A DNA stretch of 64,000 bases from Bifidobacterium sp. ESL0775 (lineage in GTDB: Bacteria; Actinomycetota; Actinomycetes; Actinomycetales; Bifidobacteriaceae), in assembly GCF_029395475.1 (NCBI RefSeq), contig NZ_CP113917.1, forward strand, positions 1,426,001-1,490,000. Reading direction: 5' to 3'. A program made the position numbers and the translations under genes. Under the pieces are notes generated by a model. That model saw nothing but the letters and a program-made list of their open reading frames with translations, did not search any database and was not told where the DNA came from. Below, piece by piece: positions 15,965 to 23,025 of the stretch. Each line of letters starts with the position of its first letter. Position 1 is the stretch's first letter.

Positions 15965-17453
15965 TAGTGGCCTCCTTCTCGAGTTTTTTGCGCATTTCGG
16001 TTGTCTGCTGCAAGGCGGTGATGCCTGCCGCATACTGGTTGACGTTCGCTTTCACCACGAGGTCGGCCTGCAGCTCGTCCTGCCATTTCTTCCAGTCGAT
16101 GTCATCCGGGCTGATGCCGGCCCCGAGTTTGGATCGCACGGATTTCTCCATGCGCGTCTTCCACGCGGCGATGACCTGTTTGGCCTCGTCGGAGTCAGTG
16201 CCTGTGGCAGGCCGCTTGGGTTTCCCACCGTCTTGCGGACTTGCTTGTCCGCCTTGTGTGACGTTGAGCGGGACCACGAGCTGGTCGCCGCCGTCGATTC
16301 TTGGCAGATTCTGAGTGGCCCGCGCCTCGTTGGGTGTGATCCACGGCGCCCCGACCGAGGTGGAGAGCACCGATGCCATTTCCTCGAAGTCGCCGGAGAG
16401 TTTGCTGTGCACGTCGAATTCGAGATAATCGTCGACATCCGTGCCAAGCATGGGGGCGAGGAAGGTGTTGAGACGGTCCTCGATCATGCGCAGCGTGGGG
16501 CCGAGGGTTTCGCTGTAGAGCATCTTGCGGAATTCGCGGGTGTTGCTGAAGTTCGCATTGTCAAGGTCGCCAACCATGGTGGGCGGCACATGGTAGACCT
16601 GCGCCACGGTCTGGAGGCTAAGCTTGGTGACCTCCATGAACTCTTCCTCGCGAGCCGTGAAGCCGACACGTTTGAGCTCCATGCCGTCTTCGAGTACTGG
16701 GCTTTCACCAGCTCTTGCGCCTTTGTCTTGGAAGTCCTTCCAACCCCGTTTGAATCTTTCTCGTGCGGTTTCGTCCCAATTCGGGGCGTCCTTGGGGCGG
16801 CTGACGTACATGCCAATTCGTCCGCCACGTTTCCACATCTGGGTGCGGAAGCTCCATGCCTGAATCTGTTCGTTGAGAACGTCCTTGAGCGCTTTGATCG
16901 GAGAGGTGCCGGCGACTGGGTCGGTCGGGTTCCAACCGTGGAACACGAGCATCGAACTAGCGGGCACATCCTGAGTCTGCCCGCCCATTGGAGCATGAAT
17001 TCTATAGGTTTTGGGTGCGAAGGCGCTGCCGTCGCTTTTGGCGACCACCCATGTGGGTGGTATCGGCCTGATCTCCCAACTTGCGAAGCGCTCCACGTCA
17101 CGCCCCGGGTTCTGGTAGACGAGCCAGTATGCGTTGTCATAAAGGGCGAGGTCGGCGGCAAGCTGGCGGATGAGCTCATAGCCGGTCATGGTCGCATTGG
17201 GCTGTCTAAGCAGGTTGATGAGCGGCGCATCGGTGACGCGTTGGCGGTCGGTGTCGCTGACCCGCTGGAATTCCTTGAGCTTTATCTGTGCGACGTTGTC
17301 GGCAAGGAAGCCGATGACGGTGCGCAGGTGAGGCTGGGTCTTGTAGAGTTCGGCCGCGCTCTGTCCCTGAATCATCTCCAGTGCGTCGTCGACGGTGAAT
17401 TCGATATGGTATTGGGGCTGGAAGAGGCTCTTGATTGTGCTCCAGATGGACAT
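15939..17453 (-). CDS. Portal protein, HK97 type
   Basis: A 504-residue protein forming the dodecameric DNA gate at the head vertex. Visible family features are LYKTQPHLRTVIGFLADNVA near the start, ALYDNAYWLVYQNPGRDVE, the HGWNPTDPVAGTSPIKALKD segment, and VYHVPPTMVGDLDNANFSN before a long C-terminal helix region. The start is supported by GGGAGG before the ATG at 17453. The gene lies between the large terminase and the protease. Confidence 0.9.
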   Translation of the reverse strand: MSIWSTIKSLFQPQYHIEFTVDDALEMIQGQSAAELYKTQPHLRTVIGFLADNVAQIKLKEFQRVSDTDRQRVTDAPLINLLRQPNATMTGYELIRQLAADLALYDNAYWLVYQNPGRDVERFASWEIRPIPPTWVVAKSDGSAFAPKTYRIHAPMGGQTQDVPASSMLVFHGWNPTDPVAGTSPIKALKDVLNEQIQAWSFRTQMWKRGGRIGMYVSRPKDAPNWDETARERFKRGWKDFQDKGARAGESPVLEDGMELKRVGFTAREEEFMEVTKLSLQTVAQVYHVPPTMVGDLDNANFSNTREFRKMLYSETLGPTLRMIEDRLNTFLAPMLGTDVDDYLEFDVHSKLSGDFEEMASVLSTSVGAPWITPNEARATQNLPRIDGGDQLVVPLNVTQGGQASPQDGGKPKRPATGTDSDEAKQVIAAWKTRMEKSVRSKLGAGISPDDIDWKKWQDELQADLVVKANVNQYAAGITALQQTTEMRKKLEKEATIANQTTGL

Positions 17454-17475
17454 GCCGCCTCCCGGTCGTAGGTTT

Positions 17476-19059
17476 TCAGAGGATCATGAGGTCGTGTTCC
17501 GTATAGGCGGACGCTGTGGCCTGCTGTTGTTTGGGTTCGAACATTTCAAGCCCATAGAGCGCGTACGTTTCGGCGATGAGTCCGGAGATGTCCATCATGG
17601 AGCCTTTGCGGTCCCAGATATCCACGTCGCCGAGCTTTCGGGCTACCGCCCCGCTCACCGCTTCATCTATCGCGGGTTGTGGCAGGTGCTTGAGGTGTTC
17701 CTCTCGTACACGGTCGCGGAACTGGCCGGTGGAGGCTCCGAGCTTGGGACCTTCGATGGCGTCGATTTGGAATCCGAGTTCGGAGAGCGGGTCGATGAGG
17801 TCGAGGGCTCTGCAGCCGCGTCCTTGGATGGCGATTTCGTTGGCGCCGGTGGTGTCGCGTATCTGTTGGGCGAGTTTCGGCACCCACATCATGCCGTCAC
17901 GTCTGGTGACGATCTCCACATGCGGATAGCCGTCTTCGCGCAGCCCTGCGGCCGCGATCCAGGTGACCGAACCGTCCATGGTGGTGTCGATGCCCAGCAC
18001 GATGCGCTGCCCGTCGGCGATCTTGGAGGTCGGGTCGTTCCCCTTGGCCCATTTCTTCGGGTCAAGGTAGGTGTCTACGTCGGCGGTGACCCATTGGCAG
18101 AGCACTTCGGTCCGGTATCCTGCTTCGGTCATTCCTGCCGCCTGACTGGCGATGCTGCGTACGGTCGCCCCGTTGTATCCGATGCTGGGGTTGGCCTGCA
18201 GTATGCCATCCTCATCGTCGAGCGCACACCCGTCTGATGCCGACCATTCGAAAATCGCAGTGTCTATATCATGGTTTTTCGCATACCGAGTTGGCGTTTG
18301 CAATCCGGATTCGACGTTTTTCTCCCAGTCGGACACTTGTTTGAGGGCGACCTCGCGCTGTTGCTTGAGTACGACGCTTGAACCGTCTCCGGCGTTGCTG
18401 ATACCCCAGAGCTGACCACTCCAAAAGCTCGTAGTAGTCGGTTTGATGGCATTCCATGCGACCCACGTATGCTGTTCGCGCAGCTCATCCATGAGCACAC
18501 GTGCGGCCGGCTTGCCACGGGCGTTCGCCGCCGACCTGATCTCATAATGCGCAAGATTTCTTGCCCGTATCGATTCCTTGCCGTTGGTTTTGGAAACCTT
18601 CAAAGTTGCTGCTTGCAATGAAGGTATGGCCAACTCGGCCTCAGCATCATTATCCGGCTCGGGATTGCACCATAGCTTGACCTGCTCGTACGGCTCACGA
18701 GCGATGTCCAGGTTCTGGGCAGTGCCGAGAATCTTGAACTTCAATGGCGGCACCATATCGGGGTGACGGGCGGAATCGACGTGCAGCCACCAGTCGGCCA
18801 GCACGCTTGCAAGCAGCGTCTTGCCGTTCTGACGAGCCACCAGCACAATGACGATCCGGTAGCGGTATGATCCGTCGGGATTGAGTTCGAGAGCGTGGAC
18901 AAGGAGCCATTTCTGCCATGGACGCAGTTCGATGCCCAGGATCTCCGTGGCATAGTCGATAACCTCGAAGCCGAGGCTGGTCTTGCGGGTAAGCTTTCTA
19001 AGTGGTTTCGTCCAAATTCGAGGCTCGGTCGTGCCGAACACCACGGCCTTGCCAGACAT
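17476..19059 (-). CDS. Terminase large subunit
   Basis: Motor and nuclease that packages phage DNA. At 527 residues it is of normal length. The ATPase part shows Walker A as VARQNGKT (74-81) and Walker B as RVLMDE (Asp191, Glu192). The nuclease part has LGIDTTMDG with Asp358 and a C-terminal DRKGSMMDIS acidic motif, fitting an RNase H-like fold. GGAGG precedes the ATG at 19059. The start lies only 22 bases from that of an oppositely oriented gene, so the two leaders overlap in the same short interval. Confidence 0.93.
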   Translation of the reverse strand: MSGKAVVFGTTEPRIWTKPLRKLTRKTSLGFEVIDYATEILGIELRPWQKWLLVHALELNPDGSYRYRIVIVLVARQNGKTLLASVLADWWLHVDSARHPDMVPPLKFKILGTAQNLDIAREPYEQVKLWCNPEPDNDAEAELAIPSLQAATLKVSKTNGKESIRARNLAHYEIRSAANARGKPAARVLMDELREQHTWVAWNAIKPTTTSFWSGQLWGISNAGDGSSVVLKQQREVALKQVSDWEKNVESGLQTPTRYAKNHDIDTAIFEWSASDGCALDDEDGILQANPSIGYNGATVRSIASQAAGMTEAGYRTEVLCQWVTADVDTYLDPKKWAKGNDPTSKIADGQRIVLGIDTTMDGSVTWIAAAGLREDGYPHVEIVTRRDGMMWVPKLAQQIRDTTGANEIAIQGRGCRALDLIDPLSELGFQIDAIEGPKLGASTGQFRDRVREEHLKHLPQPAIDEAVSGAVARKLGDVDIWDRKGSMMDISGLIAETYALYGLEMFEPKQQQATASAYTEHDLMIL

Positions 19060-19081
19060 GAGACCTCCAAGGGAGCAAAAA

Positions 19082-19369
19082 ATGAAGAATAATCAGAAGC
19101 CGGCAACGAAAGCCGGAATGTCAAGCGCCATTTTGGGCATAATCGCTATTGTGCTGTTTCTTATCGCCTATCTGACCAGTTCCGCATTCAGGGCGTTGTT
19201 AGCTTTGGGAATCGTCGTCGCTGTGGCCGGGATTGTAACTGGAATCATCGGGACAATAGCTGCACGAACAAAAGGCAGCAGATCAGGCCAGCAAATAGCC
19301 GTTATCGGATTGATTCTTTCCTGCATTCCGTTCATCGTGATGTTTGTTTTCACAATCACGCAGGCCTGA
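19082..19369 (+). CDS. Small three-helix membrane protein, DUF4190-like moron
   Basis: A 95-residue plus-strand protein inserted between the small and large terminase genes, which are on the minus strand. It has three hydrophobic segments near residues 12-34, 38-60 and 70-92. The middle-to-end pattern ARTKGSRSGQQIAVIGLILS resembles the G(R/Q)xxAxxGLxLG signature of DUF4190 membrane proteins. GGGAG precedes the ATG at 19082; an upstream in-frame start near 18983 would run through terminase coding sequence and is not preferred. Orientation and place mark it as a moron, possibly expressed in the lysogen. A role such as superinfection exclusion is only a guess. Confidence 0.7.
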   Translation: MKNNQKPATKAGMSSAILGIIAIVLFLIAYLTSSAFRALLALGIVVAVAGIVTGIIGTIAARTKGSRSGQQIAVIGLILSCIPFIVMFVFTITQA

Positions 19370-19379
19370 CTTCGAAAAA

Positions 19380-19688
19380 TCAGGTTGCGTGGCGTTGTTT
19401 GAACGCCGAGAGCGGGTCAGCGGTCTTGGCTTTGGATTTACCCGAGGGCTTTTCAACAATTGCAGATGTCAAACCGAGCGCCTGAAGATATTTCAGGAAA
19501 GTCGGAACGGTCACGTTGTCCAATTTGCCGTTTTCATCGGTGAAACCATTCTTGGCAATCGAATCGATACGCGCTGCAAGCACCCGAGCAGTGGCTACCG
19601 TGGCCGAATCCTTCGCAGAAAGATGCTTTGCGTTGCGAATCGACCGGTTCAGAGCATCGAAAACGCTTGTATATTCGAATTTCGCCAA
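19380..19688 (-). CDS. Terminase small subunit
   Basis: A 102-residue helical protein that should recognise the packaging site. The pattern SATVATARVLAARIDSIA followed by KLDNVTVPTFLKYLQALGLT is characteristic of small terminase proteins of actinophages. Translation appears to start at a TTG (19688) with GGAGG seven bases upstream. It lies between an HNH nuclease gene and the large subunit, the standard cos-type arrangement, although the plus-strand moron at 19082 separates it from the large subunit. Confidence 0.8.
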   Translation of the reverse strand: MAKFEYTSVFDALNRSIRNAKHLSAKDSATVATARVLAARIDSIAKNGFTDENGKLDNVTVPTFLKYLQALGLTSAIVEKPSGKSKAKTADPLSAFKQRHAT

Positions 19689-19860
19689 TTTTCAGCCTCC
19701 AGCCTCGCGCGCGCGACCCCCCTATCAAAATTCCGGAGGGAGGGGAGCCGGCCCGCGCGGATAGTAAGCCACAAAAGCGGGTTTCCAGCGATTCGAACGC
19801 CCCTACCCCATCAACAATTCGCAAATTCCGAAGAAAAATAGATGAAGACACGGCCGAAGA
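19689..19860. other. Non-coding interval, candidate cos/packaging region
   Basis: The 172-base gap between the HNH and small terminase genes has very GC-rich runs (GCGCGCGCGACCCCCC and GGAGGGAGGGGAGCCGGCC at about 19705-19760) followed by AT-rich sequence. In phages with an HNH next to the terminase, the cohesive-end site commonly lies here. No direct proof of a cos site is visible. Confidence 0.4.
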
Positions 19861-20157
19861 TCAGTACCAGCGTCTCGAATGCATGCCGACACTGAGCTTC
19901 GGAGGCTGATTGCCTCGCAGGACGTTGCAGATCTTATGCGAGTGCCTGAAGTTGCCCGGATCATACTGCAGGCTGGGATCTTGCGAAACGGGAACATAGT
20001 GGTCAAGCTCGTGGCTCTCATCGGTCGTGCCAGGTTTCACGCTGTAATCTATCGGCTGCCCGCACAACCAGCACGGGGCGTTCTCCCGCTGCCCTTCTTC
20101 GAAGAACTCTTTGCGCTGCTTGTTGAACGCCCGCGTGCTGACACGTTTCGTAGCCAT
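19861..20157 (-). CDS. HNH endonuclease
   Basis: A 98-residue nuclease. Zinc ligands are CWLCG (Cys29, Cys32) and a later HSHKICN (Cys77); the HNH core is HELDHYVPVS (residues 49-58) with Asn69 in GNFRHSHK. Encoded beside the terminase genes, it probably assists cos cleavage and packaging, as shown for HK97 gp74-type proteins. The ATG at 20157 follows GAAGGA. The start lies inside the end of the preceding gene. Confidence 0.88.
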   Translation of the reverse strand: MATKRVSTRAFNKQRKEFFEEGQRENAPCWLCGQPIDYSVKPGTTDESHELDHYVPVSQDPSLQYDPGNFRHSHKICNVLRGNQPPKLSVGMHSRRWY

Positions 20158-20363
20158 GCGCCAATCCTTCCGTTGAACCGTTTGAACGCTTCGACCAGGA
20201 AACCGTCTTCGACGGCGGCAAGGTCTTCGAAATACTGATGCTCTTGTCTCATGACTTCGCGTATGTGTTCCTGATCTGCGAATATTTCTTTAATCATGCG
20301 TTTCTGATCCTCGGTCGCGTCTTTGGGTATCTGATCAGAATCAATGGCTTGAGGTGAGCTCAT
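20049..20363 (-). CDS. Small helical phage protein, unknown
   Basis: About 104 residues from the ATG at 20363, which has TAGGAG five bases upstream. The N-terminal 75 residues (with TEDQKRMIKEIFADQEHIRE) are acidic and helical. The last 30 residues are Ser, Arg and Lys-rich and are read over the start of the HNH gene in another frame, an overlap of 109 bases that is long for this phage. It is the first gene of the late operon. Function is unknown. Confidence 0.55.
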   Translation of the reverse strand: MSSPQAIDSDQIPKDATEDQKRMIKEIFADQEHIREVMRQEHQYFEDLAAVEDGFLVEAFKRFNGRIGAWLRNVSARGRSTSSAKSSSKKGSGRTPRAGCAGSR

Positions 20364-20710
20364 GGCATCTCCTATCATGCCGCAAGGGGATTGGTTTGAA
20401 AGTAGATGCCCTGCGCTCGCGGGAATACAGGAAAGTCGTTGGCAATGTGCGCGAGTGTAGGGCAAAAATAAAAAATAAAGGGTTTACTGAAAGCGGAAAA
20501 AGAGTGCCACATTCCGATTCGATAGGAATAAAGCCGAAAACTCGGATTTTCGGAAATATACAAAATAAGCAAATCGTGAATTATTCGTGATTTGTATGAC
20601 GGATTTACTTGAGTATGTTAACTAGATGATAACAAACGCATTTTTTCATAAAAAATCCCTTTCCGATTCCGAGTATCATGCCCAGAAACACAACAGTTAG
20701 GAGGTGAACC
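20364..20710. promoter_or_regulatory. AT-rich control region between early and late gene blocks
   Basis: This interval is much more AT-rich than its surroundings. It contains a TCGTGA direct repeat around 20573-20590, an A/T hairpin near 20640-20656 (ATTTTTTCATAAAAAAT) and a strong AGGAGGTGA ribosome site at 20699-20707 for the plus-strand gene that follows. Promoters for that gene and, on the other strand, for the late operon are expected here, but no promoter box stands out clearly. Confidence 0.5.
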
Positions 20711-20887
20711 ATGAAAATGAAATGCCCAAAATGCGGAAACCTGATCTCGGTTTTGTTACATCAGAAGCCATCTTTGGTAAGAAGCATGGCAGGTCCTTGC
20801 CCGCCAAGACGGTACGGTCTTTATGACTGCGAATATTGCGGGCTGTCAGGTGACCGCGATATGGAAGGTGTGGAGTTGTTCGATTAA
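20711..20887 (+). CDS. Small zinc-ribbon protein (58 residues)
   Basis: Read directly: ATG at 20711 preceded by a near-perfect AGGAGGTGA, stop TAA at 20885-20887. The product has two CxxC pairs, CPKCGN near residues 5-10 and CEYCGL near 40-45, separated by about 30 residues, the layout of a zinc ribbon. It is on the plus strand in a region where all other phage genes are on the minus strand. A weak hairpin (GGGCCGAGGC / GCCCCGACCC, two mismatches) follows the stop and may terminate it. It could be a small regulator or an interaction module; nothing more specific can be said. Confidence 0.75.
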   Translation: MKMKCPKCGNLISVLLHQKPSLVRSMAGPCPPRRYGLYDCEYCGLSGDRDMEGVELFD

Positions 20888-20948
20888 CCGAAAGGGCCGA
20901 GGCTTCTTGCCCCGACCCAATAAAATCAATAATACAAAAATAACGCAA

Positions 20949-21281
20949 TCACGAGAAGATGTCAAGCATCTGTTCTGCTGTGAGGTTGCTGCATTTCTCT
21001 TCATCGAGCCCGATTTGCAGAGTCAGTCTTACCCGATTGTCAGATTGTTCGATTTTCTCGCTCTTGATCTTCGTAGGCAATCCATGGAATGTCCTGTCGA
21101 TTGAATCCGACGCGGACTGCACCATCCGATCAATCACCATCTGAAGTATCGGCTTGTTCTCTGGTTCAAGGATCTGCGGATCGCGTTCGATGCGAACAAT
21201 CGGGAAACGTTTCTGCATAAAAGCGTTCAACTTTTCGTAGGATACGTTGACTTCCCTGAGTATCTTCGCCTTGTCACTCAT
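20949..21281 (-). CDS. Phage protein, unknown, last of early operon
   Basis: About 110 residues from the ATG at 21281, which overlaps the stop of the preceding gene as ATGA and has GGAG upstream. The product is soluble, charged, and predicted helix plus strand; no cysteines in pairs and no membrane segment. No family recognised. The four-base overlap with the preceding gene implies coupled translation. Confidence 0.55.
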   Translation of the reverse strand: MSDKAKILREVNVSYEKLNAFMQKRFPIVRIERDPQILEPENKPILQMVIDRMVQSASDSIDRTFHGLPTKIKSEKIEQSDNRVRLTLQIGLDEEKCSNLTAEQMLDIFS

Positions 21282-22042
21282 CGTTCCAGCTCCGTCCTTT
21301 GTGCGCATTGAAGCAATTCTATCGAGTCGAATATCCAAGTTCCCTTGATGTTTCCTTGTTTAGCCGACGGCAATTGTCCTCTGGCTATCCAGTTGCTGAC
21401 GTTCGACCTCTTGACAGGCAGGTTGGTCTGCTTGTGCAGCCATTTGGCCGCCTCTGCAGGAGTTTTGGTTATCTGCCTTCTTGGGTCGTTTTCGAGTCTG
21501 GCAAGGCGTTGCAACGCGAGAATACGCACGTTCCATGTGTTCCCACAGACTTTGCACGTCACTTCCTTCGAACGCGCCGGCCCATCGACCAATGACGAAC
21601 ATTCGGGGCAATCTCCGTAGATGACCCGCTCCGACGCCGGCACAATCATGTCATGCACTTTGCTTTCAATCTTTGCAATCGACCTATACGCCTCGCCACA
21701 TTCGGAGCACGTCGCGATACGCCCTACATGGTTGATGAGCGCACGGATAAGACGCGGCGTCCTCGGCTCCCAAACCCCCACATCGGCACCGATCGGACGC
21801 AGCACCCCGCTGACCTCATCCATCAAATCACCCCACGCAAGCGCATACGCCGCCTGCGGGTACGGGCTGCGAGCACCGCCCCCAGTGTTCGGCTTGGCCT
21901 GCCTGAGCGCGTATTGCTGGATCTGGTAGTAGTCGATTCTGAGAGCATGCAGGTTGTCGGCAAGCGCCTTGCGGTGCTTCCTACAGAGCGTTCCTCCATG
22001 CGGCATCTGCTCACAGATTGGGCAGAGTTTCTGATCGGTCAT
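21278..22042 (-). CDS. Multi-zinc-motif DNA-binding protein
   Basis: A 254-residue protein with several metal-binding pairs: CPICEQ with CRKH in the first 25 residues, CSECGE near 113, CPEC near 145 and CKVCGN near 162. The C-terminal 60 residues (TPAEAAKWLHKQTNLPVKRS, NVSNWIARGQLPS) look like a helix-turn-helix that reads DNA. This suggests a phage transcription factor, possibly the switch to late expression since it is near the end of the early operon and next to the late start. The function is inferred. Confidence 0.6.
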   Translation of the reverse strand: MTDQKLCPICEQMPHGGTLCRKHRKALADNLHALRIDYYQIQQYALRQAKPNTGGGARSPYPQAAYALAWGDLMDEVSGVLRPIGADVGVWEPRTPRLIRALINHVGRIATCSECGEAYRSIAKIESKVHDMIVPASERVIYGDCPECSSLVDGPARSKEVTCKVCGNTWNVRILALQRLARLENDPRRQITKTPAEAAKWLHKQTNLPVKRSNVSNWIARGQLPSAKQGNIKGTWIFDSIELLQCAQRTELER

Positions 22043-22173
22043 TTATCCCCTTCCGAATGGTTGTTGCGTTTATGGTCATAATGATGCTCGCGAATAATCA
22101 ACCAAGAAAATCCAGCGATGTCAATGGCGAACATGGCTGCGAATGCGGTCGCGAATCCTATCCAGAACATCAT
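22039..22173 (-). CDS. 44-residue single-span membrane protein
   Basis: Read directly from the gap between two annotated genes. The ATG at 22173 (or 22170) follows GTAGGAGAACGGAC, and the start overlaps the upstream stop; the stop overlaps the downstream start as ATGA. The product has one hydrophobic helix of about 24 residues (around FATAFAAMFAIDIAGFSW) and a charged His-rich tail. Tight overlaps on both sides argue that it is real. Role unknown. Confidence 0.7.
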   Translation of the reverse strand: MMFWIGFATAFAAMFAIDIAGFSWLIIREHHYDHKRNNHSEGDK

Positions 22174-22643
22174 GTCCGTTCTCCTACGTTCAGGTGTTTC
22201 AATTCGTCAAGTGGCATGTTCCAGATCCTTTCGAACTCCTTGGTCTCCTGTTTTGTGGGTTTGATGTTGATGGGGAATGGTTTGCCGGGTCTGCGTGGTT
22301 GCCGCGGCGGCTTGTATGGCGTGTGGCTGATGGGTGCGAACTTACAATCGTGGAGGCTGAGGTATTGGCCGTCCGGTGTGATGCCGTATCGTCCGCACAC
22401 GTCCTCCAACTGGGCTTGTCGTAGTCCTGGTATCCATTGGATGCGGGTGAGCGGGCGTTCGAGGATGATGGCGACGGTGAGGTTCTGGCCGGTAATGATG
22501 CCGGGGTCCCATGATTCCCATACGCCTTGCCTGCAGCTGACTACCCATCGGCCGCATCCTTCGCATCGTTGTGCCTCGAGCTTGGCGAGGTTGCCTGGCG
22601 GGCAGAGGAGGCGCAGCCATGGCGGCTTCGGTTCACGAGTCAT
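22170..22643 (-). CDS. Early phage protein with CxxC pair, unknown
   Basis: 157 residues. CEGCGR near residue 27 and a Cys at about 37 suggest a small metal site near the N-terminus; the middle holds GIITGQNLTVAIILERPL and the C-terminus is Pro and Lys-rich. GGAAAG precedes the ATG at 22643. It overlaps both neighbours. No family recognised. Confidence 0.55.
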   Translation of the reverse strand: MTREPKPPWLRLLCPPGNLAKLEAQRCEGCGRWVVSCRQGVWESWDPGIITGQNLTVAIILERPLTRIQWIPGLRQAQLEDVCGRYGITPDGQYLSLHDCKFAPISHTPYKPPRQPRRPGKPFPINIKPTKQETKEFERIWNMPLDELKHLNVGERT

Positions 22644-23016
22644 GATGGGCTTTCCGGAATGGCGTACGGCTCATGCGCAGGCAGAGCTGATGGTATTCAT
22701 CCTCGAGTTTTCTTGCGGTTTCCGTCGGGATGAAGAACACGGGGTTGGTGAATATCCAGCCGATGACGTGCATCCAGTAGACAGCGGTGACTGTATCGAA
22801 CTCTTCGTGCTGTTTGCAGAGATCATCGATCGCGTCGTGAAGGCGTTCGTTGAGGTCGGGGTCTCCGGTCATCTCGAAGAGGGTCAGAATTCTGTCAGCG
22901 CTGGCGCAGAGGATGCCGAACGACGTGGCTTCTTTTGGAGGTTCGGGTAGGATTCCCCTCGCCCATTCGGGAAGGCGTTCGCTGTTGCTTGGCTGTTTGA
23001 ATTCAATGCCGTCCAT
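22633..23016 (-). CDS. Early phage protein, helical, unknown
   Basis: 127 residues with a start supported by AAGGAG before the ATG at 23016. Mostly helical with acidic patches (GDPDLNERLHDAIDDLCKQH). A somewhat hydrophobic stretch near residues 80-97 is amphipathic rather than clearly membrane-spanning. It follows the helicase-primase gene by nine bases. Confidence 0.5.
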   Translation of the reverse strand: MDGIEFKQPSNSERLPEWARGILPEPPKEATSFGILCASADRILTLFEMTGDPDLNERLHDAIDDLCKQHEEFDTVTAVYWMHVIGWIFTNPVFFIPTETARKLEDEYHQLCLRMSRTPFRKAHHDS

Positions 23017-23025
23017 AACTACTCC

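Noticed and set aside
20375-20572. 65-codon minus-strand frame in the AT-rich control region
   Set aside because: Low-complexity aromatic sequence without a ribosome site; likely chance in AT-rich DNA.
20697-20948. 83-codon minus-strand frame opposite the zinc-ribbon gene
   Set aside because: No ribosome site and no recognisable fold; the plus-strand frame has a near-perfect ribosome site and paired CxxC motifs.
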